Shown here in pieces: positions 60,113 to 64,000 of a stretch of DNA of 64,000 nt. Within the stretch, counting starts at the first letter, position 1. The number at the start of each line of letters is the position of its first letter. This DNA comes from RGIG9115 sp045644665. Its GTDB lineage: Bacteria > Bacillota > Clostridia > UBA1381. Under the pieces are notes generated by a model that was not told the origin of the DNA, searched no databases, and worked only from the letters and a program-made list of their open reading frames with translations. Made by a program: the position numbers and the translations under genes. The stretch is taken from NCBI GenBank assembly GCA_045644665.1, contig JAZRHH010000018.1, positions 37,691 to 101,690 of the forward strand, written 5' to 3'.

Positions 60113-60860
60113 AGAAGCACTTGCTCTCGCTCTTGAAGAGCTTGGCGTAAGTGAAGATCAAGTAACATATACAGTTATAGAAGAAGCGTCAAAAGGATTT
60201 TTGGGTATCGGCTCAAAGGAAGCAACTGTTGAGGTAAAGGTTAAAGCCACAACAAAAGAGGGCGCTGCAGAAGAATTCCTTTCAGGACTTTTTGGTGCAA
60301 TGGGTATGGAAGTTGAAATCACATCCCAAAAAACAGAGGACGGAATATTCTTAGAGCTTGCCGGTGACGATATGGGTATAGTAATCGGTAAAAGAGGAGA
60401 TACTCTTGACAGTATTCAGTACCTTACATCCCTTGTTGTAAATAAGGACAAGTCACATGACGAGTATACAAGAGTTTCAATTGATACAGAGGGCTACCGT
60501 CAAAAGAGAGAGGATTCTTTGAAGGCTCTTTCTGAAAGACTTGCAAATAAGGTGGCAAAATCAGGAAAGAAATACACTCTTGAGCCAATGAATCCGTATG
60601 AAAGACGCATAATTCATGCAAACCTGCAGGATAATGAAGATGTAACAACATTCTCTATAGGTGACGAGCCATATCGTAAGGTTGTAATTGCGCCAAAGAA
60701 CGAAAGAAAAAGAACTTACAAAAAGCCTGCTCCCAAAAAGGAAAAGAGCTACTTCATAGACGAGGATCTTCCAACTACATATCCGGGTGGAGGTCAGCCT
60801 GAGCCAAAGGCAAAGCTGGGCAGTTTTGAAGAGTATCTTGCGGAGCACGAAAACGATTAA
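60066..60860 (+). CDS. jag: RNA-binding protein Jag (KhpB/EloR)
   Basis: 264 aa from ATG 60066 (MSKFQSQIRKSGKTVEEAL), within the end of yidC, with AAAGG about 10 bases upstream. Domains: Jag_N (about 5-50, EEASKGFLGIGSKEATV), KH-II (about 85-150, GIVIGKRGDTLDSIQYL) and R3H (about 155-210, NPYERRIIHANLQ). Streptococcal relatives control cell elongation with KhpA. Last gene of the cluster. Confidence 0.95.
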   Translation: MSKFQSQIRKSGKTVEEALALALEELGVSEDQVTYTVIEEASKGFLGIGSKEATVEVKVKATTKEGAAEEFLSGLFGAMGMEVEITSQKTEDGIFLELAGDDMGIVIGKRGDTLDSIQYLTSLVVNKDKSHDEYTRVSIDTEGYRQKREDSLKALSERLANKVAKSGKKYTLEPMNPYERRIIHANLQDNEDVTTFSIGDEPYRKVVIAPKNERKRTYKKPAPKKEKSYFIDEDLPTTYPGGGQPEPKAKLGSFEEYLAEHEND

Positions 60861-60868
60861 ATAATATT

Positions 60869-60896
60869 AGAAAATCCGCATTTTGCGGATTTTCTT
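60869..60896 (+). terminator. Terminator after jag
   Basis: GAAAATCCGCA (60870-60880) pairs with TGCGGATTTTC (60884-60894), loop TTT, then TTTG. Short T-run. Confidence 0.75.
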
Positions 60897-60912
60897 TGAA
60901 TTGTGGAATAAT

Positions 60913-62274
60913 ATGAAAAAGAACGATAAACTAATTTTAGACATAACTGATATAACAAACGAGGGTATGGGCGTAGGTCATGCGGACGGTATGGCTGTGT
61001 TTGTACCTTTTACTGCTGTGGGTGACCAAATAGAGGCTCTTATTGTAAAGGTTAAATCATCTTATGCCTATGGCAAATGCATAAATATCATAAAAAGCTC
61101 TGAAAATCGAACAGAGCCCTCTTGTCCTGCATTTAAAAGATGTGGTGGCTGTCAGCTTATGCATATGACATACAGCTCACAGCTTGAGGCAAAGAAAAAG
61201 TTTATTTATGATGCCCTTACACGCCTTGGTGGTCAGGACAAAAGCCTTGAAATTGACATGATTGGGGCTCCGGATATAACAGGCTACAGAAATAAAATGG
61301 TATATCCCATAGGCGAGGATAAGGATGGGAAAACAGTTTGCGGCTTTTATGCACAAAGGAGTCACAGCATAGTACCACTGGATGCCTGTGCACTTGGTAT
61401 GGGTGATGACTCTGTAATAATTGGCGTGGTGCTTGAGTTTATGAAAGAGTATAAGGTAAAGCCATATAACGAAGAAAAACACAAGGGCAGCATAAGACGT
61501 ATTTTTATAAGACGTGGAAGGTATTCCGGCGAAACTATGGTTGTAATTTCAGCAAACTCCAAAAATCTTCCAAAGGAAGATGAGCTTGTCAGATGTCTTA
61601 AAGAAGCAGATAACACAATAACATCTGTAATTCTCAATATAAACGAAAAGCGTACAAACCTTGTACTTGGAGATAGCAACAGAGTTTTGTTTGGAAAGCC
61701 TTTTATAACAGACACTCTATGCGACAACACTTACGAAATTTCGCCTCACAGCTTTTTCCAGGTAAACCCTGTTCAAACAGAAAACTTATATAAAAAAGCA
61801 ATAGAGTATGCAAAAATTTCTGATACCGATACGGTGTTTGACATATACTGCGGAATAGGTACAATTTCACTTGCGGCTGCAAAAAATGCAAAAAAGGTAA
61901 TTGGAGTGGAAATTGTAGAGGAAGCAATTAAAAACGCAAAGCAAAATGCAATTGCAAATGGTGTTTCAAATACAGAGTTTTATGCCGGTAGCGCAGAGGA
62001 AATAGTTCCAAAGCTTGTAAAGAGTGGCGAAAAACCGGATATAGTTATCCTTGATCCGCCGCGAAAGGGGAGCGATAATATAACTCTCTCTACAATCATA
62101 TCTGCGAAGCCAAAGCGTATTGTATATGTTTCATGTAATCCGGCAACACTTGCAAGAGATATAAAAATCCTAAACGAGGGCGGATACACGCTTGAAAAGG
62201 TTACGGGTGTAGATATGTTTGCGAACTCTGTTCATGTGGAGTGCATAACGTTGCTACAAAAACACAATACGTAG
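60913..62274 (+). CDS. rlmD: 23S rRNA (uracil(1939)-C5)-methyltransferase RlmD/RumA family
   Basis: 453 aa from ATG 60913 (MKKNDKLILDITDITNEGMGVG). N-terminal TRAM domain about 1-60; iron-sulfur cysteines in CPAFKRCGGCQ near 74-84; SAM motifs FQVNPVQTENLY and DIYCGIGTISLAAAK; LDPPRKG; catalytic Cys in VSCNPATLARDI. The usual C-terminal HVEC segment is kept and followed by ITLLQKHNT, so the protein is full length even though an element appears to adjoin its 3' end. The family also includes enzymes for other uridines. Confidence 0.92.
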   Translation: MKKNDKLILDITDITNEGMGVGHADGMAVFVPFTAVGDQIEALIVKVKSSYAYGKCINIIKSSENRTEPSCPAFKRCGGCQLMHMTYSSQLEAKKKFIYDALTRLGGQDKSLEIDMIGAPDITGYRNKMVYPIGEDKDGKTVCGFYAQRSHSIVPLDACALGMGDDSVIIGVVLEFMKEYKVKPYNEEKHKGSIRRIFIRRGRYSGETMVVISANSKNLPKEDELVRCLKEADNTITSVILNINEKRTNLVLGDSNRVLFGKPFITDTLCDNTYEISPHSFFQVNPVQTENLYKKAIEYAKISDTDTVFDIYCGIGTISLAAAKNAKKVIGVEIVEEAIKNAKQNAIANGVSNTEFYAGSAEEIVPKLVKSGEKPDIVILDPPRKGSDNITLSTIISAKPKRIVYVSCNPATLARDIKILNEGGYTLEKVTGVDMFANSVHVECITLLQKHNT

Positions 62275-62417
62275 AAATCCTTGATTTTAAGCACTTTGTG
62301 AAGCATACGGTGTTTAATTTGGAAGGCGATAAATTTCGAAATAAAGAAGTAAAAAAATATATCGTTGTTAAAGTTGGAATCAACCTCGTGTGTGGGAACA
62401 CAAAAAATGACAAATAA
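62241..62417 (+). CDS. Possible small or remnant ORF overlapping the end of rlmD
   Basis: A 58-codon open frame (GTG start) in another frame crosses the rlmD stop and ends 78 bp before the next gene. The product (VATKTQYVEILDFKHFVKHT and onward to KVGINLVCGNTKNDK) is not recognised and has no good SD. It could be a relic of the element end or a chance frame. Confidence 0.2.
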   Translation: MHNVATKTQYVEILDFKHFVKHTVFNLEGDKFRNKEVKKYIVVKVGINLVCGNTKNDK

Positions 62418-62436
62418 ATATTAATAGTAAAATTCT

Positions 62437-62472
62437 AAGAGATTCTCTAAATTCAGGGAGTCTCTTTTATTA
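62437..62472 (+). terminator. Possible terminator between rlmD and the mobile-type genes
   Basis: AGAGATTCTCT (62438-62448) faces AGGGAGTCTCT (62455-62465) with G-U pairs and a mismatch, followed by TTTTATTATT. Confidence 0.55.
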
Positions 62473-62494
62473 TTTACAGAAAGGATTGTTCGCT

Positions 62495-63523
62495 ATGAAG
62501 TGCTTAATGAAGTACGATTGGGTAAAGCTACCCCGAACTACCCCACCGATGGGCAAGGGCTTAATGGGTTCTTGGACGAAGCTTGCATCCCGTGCAGCAT
62601 TTCGTAAAGGACAAGCCGAGTATTGTGGTTATACTAACCATGTAAATGCTGGAGAGTGGTCAGGCGGTATTGTTGGCATAAAGAGTATTCTTGGTATAAA
62701 GAAACGCTCAGATGTCCTTAAAACGCTTGACAGGCTAATGGAACTTGGTTATATCAGTTATACACTTGACGAAAAGACAAAAAAGCTTACATATAAGATT
62801 TGCGATTGGGTGGTAAAATGCTCAGGTGCAGAATGTATGGATGGAAATGTATATACCACTCAAGGGTATGGCTTCCTATGCCTCCCTCGTAATATAACAG
62901 AAAGACTTGCAAAAGAAAATTATATATTTGAAGAATCAGACGCATGGTTGGATTTATGGTGCCACACGGTATTTGAAGATCCAAACAATGCGTTTTCTTT
63001 TTTGGCACCGACAGTTCAGTATGAGAAATACGGTGCCATACTGACTTTGGAAACCTTGGGACAACGCTGGGGTTGGGAAAAAACAAAGGTATGGAGATTT
63101 TTGAAAAAACATGGGGATGTCTTCGCTCTATATCGCCTTCCCGGCTCTTACGGTTGCCTCATTTATAATAAACTTTATCCATCAAATAAAGAGGTTTCAA
63201 TGCCCACAGACGCAGAAATCGTGAGTATTTTAGACAGAATACGCATTTTAGGAGCGAATACACACAAAAATTCTAATGACCACGAGCATATCAATAAACT
63301 TGTTTCTTGGTATAGCAGAAAACTTACTCAGGAATCAACAGAAAAAGCTCAGGAAAATCGTGTTGCACTTTCAGCCCCTATAATACGCGCGTATATTTCT
63401 CACTGTGAGAATTGTAAGAATTGTGAATATGACTGCCAGAGTATATATAAGAGTTACACTGCAGTTATTGAAGCGAATAACATCCGAGGTCCTTGTTTTC
63501 CCTCGGACATTATGAATTGCTGA
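62495..63523 (+). CDS. Mobile-element conserved protein with helix-turn-helix-like region
   Basis: 342 aa from ATG 62495 with AAAGGA 9 bases upstream. From general knowledge, proteins of this kind (MKCLMKYDWVKLPR start, GKGLMGSWTKLASRAAFRKG, VVKCSGAECMDG, GYGFLCLPRNITERL, TLETLGQRWGWEKTKVWRFLKKHG) occur in integrative and conjugative elements of Clostridia. The LETLGQRWGWEKTKVWRFLKK stretch looks like a helix-turn-helix. Two cysteine groups (CSGAEC, and CENCKNCEYDC near the end) may bind metal. Function unknown; replication or regulation of the element is plausible. Confidence 0.7.
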   Translation: MKCLMKYDWVKLPRTTPPMGKGLMGSWTKLASRAAFRKGQAEYCGYTNHVNAGEWSGGIVGIKSILGIKKRSDVLKTLDRLMELGYISYTLDEKTKKLTYKICDWVVKCSGAECMDGNVYTTQGYGFLCLPRNITERLAKENYIFEESDAWLDLWCHTVFEDPNNAFSFLAPTVQYEKYGAILTLETLGQRWGWEKTKVWRFLKKHGDVFALYRLPGSYGCLIYNKLYPSNKEVSMPTDAEIVSILDRIRILGANTHKNSNDHEHINKLVSWYSRKLTQESTEKAQENRVALSAPIIRAYISHCENCKNCEYDCQSIYKSYTAVIEANNIRGPCFPSDIMNC

Positions 63524-63539
63524 AAAGGAGAATCGAATT

Positions 63540-64000
63540 ATGAGTAAAAATAAAAACAATATATCCCTGTATGAACAACAGGAAGAACGCATTAGAGTCC
63601 AATCCGATGCATTTATCACCCTTTTGACCGAAAGAGGCATTTTAGGAGATCACAGAATTGATGATGAACGAATCCGTAATGCTCGGCAGACAAAACAGAA
63701 AAACACTTATCACAACACACTTATGCTCCTGAAGAATTACAGGACTATTGCGTGGATGCTTGAATGCTTCCCTGATAATGTTGCTGAAGAGTTAGACCGT
63801 CCGTTTGAAAATCTGGATGAGCTTATAGACCACATTGACGTTGAGATGTCTATGGGTAACAGAAAGCTTGAAAGCCGTATTGAAGGTGTGAGAAAATCCC
63901 GACTTTTGCTTGACAGAGTTAACGAGGCTCTTACAGTTCTCAAGAAAAAGCCTGAAAATGGTGAGATTTTATATAATCTCATATACCAGACCTTTATAAC
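63540..64000 (+). CDS. Mobile-element protein of unknown function, C-terminus beyond the window
   Basis: 153 codons visible, truncated at the right edge. ATG 63540 has AAAGGAG about 9 bases upstream, 16 bp after the previous gene. The product (MSKNKNNISLYEQQEERIRV onward) is soluble, highly helical and charged, with HNTLMLLKNYRTIAWMLECFP in the middle, reminiscent of the helical phage regulators of the ArpU/DUF1492 sort; that likeness is weak. It is not homologous to a core gene that I recognise and shares the mobile context of its neighbour. Confidence 0.6.
   Translation, partial: MSKNKNNISLYEQQEERIRVQSDAFITLLTERGILGDHRIDDERIRNARQTKQKNTYHNTLMLLKNYRTIAWMLECFPDNVAEELDRPFENLDELIDHIDVEMSMGNRKLESRIEGVRKSRLLLDRVNEALTVLKKKPENGEILYNLIYQTFI

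Overview
This window is a stretch of chromosome from a low-GC, Gram-positive, endospore-forming bacterium of the Clostridia type. The evidence for that is an intact forespore sigma factor (sigG), spoIIM, a ytvI-like sporulation membrane protein, a DUF421/DUF4363 pair, NADP-type glutamate dehydrogenase, a DegV protein, a cofactor-independent phosphoglycerate mutase, strong AGGAGG-type ribosome binding sites, and frequent TTG starts. A genus cannot be named from the sequence alone. Most of the window is housekeeping; accessory DNA is confined to a few short zones. No rRNA, CRISPR array, transposase or IS element was seen.

Layout. 1-5300 (mostly minus strand): the start of a YdcZ-type DMT transporter, fructose-1,6-bisphosphatase class III with an S41 protease, a PucR-type regulator and sigG. 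5488-12906 (plus): prfA, a Gln/Glu-rich membrane-anchored protein, trmL, degV, apgM, ytvI and metG, closely packed. 13055-18457: an orphan Wzz/CpsD tyrosine-kinase pair whose kinase tail alternates tyrosine with other residues, fucU-rhaB, a small exporter and a serine hydrolase. 18582-21812: a GntR/YtrA-type regulator with its own operator plus ABC transporter. 21813-22071: a compact array of small palindromes separated by a 9-bp box, then tRNA-Gly. 22299-31614: pgi, a small P-loop protein, thrC, the yhbY-nadD-yqeK-rsfS-leuS operon and a MATE transporter. 31663-40052 (minus): gdhA, an RsuA-like pseudouridine synthase, DUF4363-DUF421, a Cys-rich protein-nifS-thiI-cinA operon, and htpG. 40236-47632 (plus): acyltransferase, PrsA-like foldase, DJ-1, 5-formyl-THF cyclo-ligase, CPBP protease, tatD and its radical SAM partner, lgt, dusB. 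47747-50975: guaB and an SLH-NlpC/P60 cell-wall hydrolase. 51078-51600: tRNA-Glu and tRNA-Ser followed by a duplicated, partly inverted tRNA-Ser 3' module. 51782-53736: a calcineurin-like phosphoesterase and a paralogue that has lost most metal ligands. 53820-58183: spoIIM-xerD, an OFA-family MFS transporter and a second MATE transporter. 58367-60860: rpmH-rnpA-yidD-yidC-jag, here without dnaA or mnmE-mnmG next to it. 60913-64000: rlmD, immediately followed by genes of mobile-element type that run off the right edge.

The most unusual items are the phosphoesterase/pseudo-phosphoesterase tandem beside a rearranged tRNA-Ser locus, the alternating-tyrosine tail of the CpsD kinase, the palindrome array at 21815-21963, the promoter embedded in the htpG terminator, and the element boundary at the 3' end of rlmD. 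About twenty sigma-A-like promoters were read by eye (hexamers usually 17 bp apart); they are predictions, and 17-bp spacing was a search criterion.
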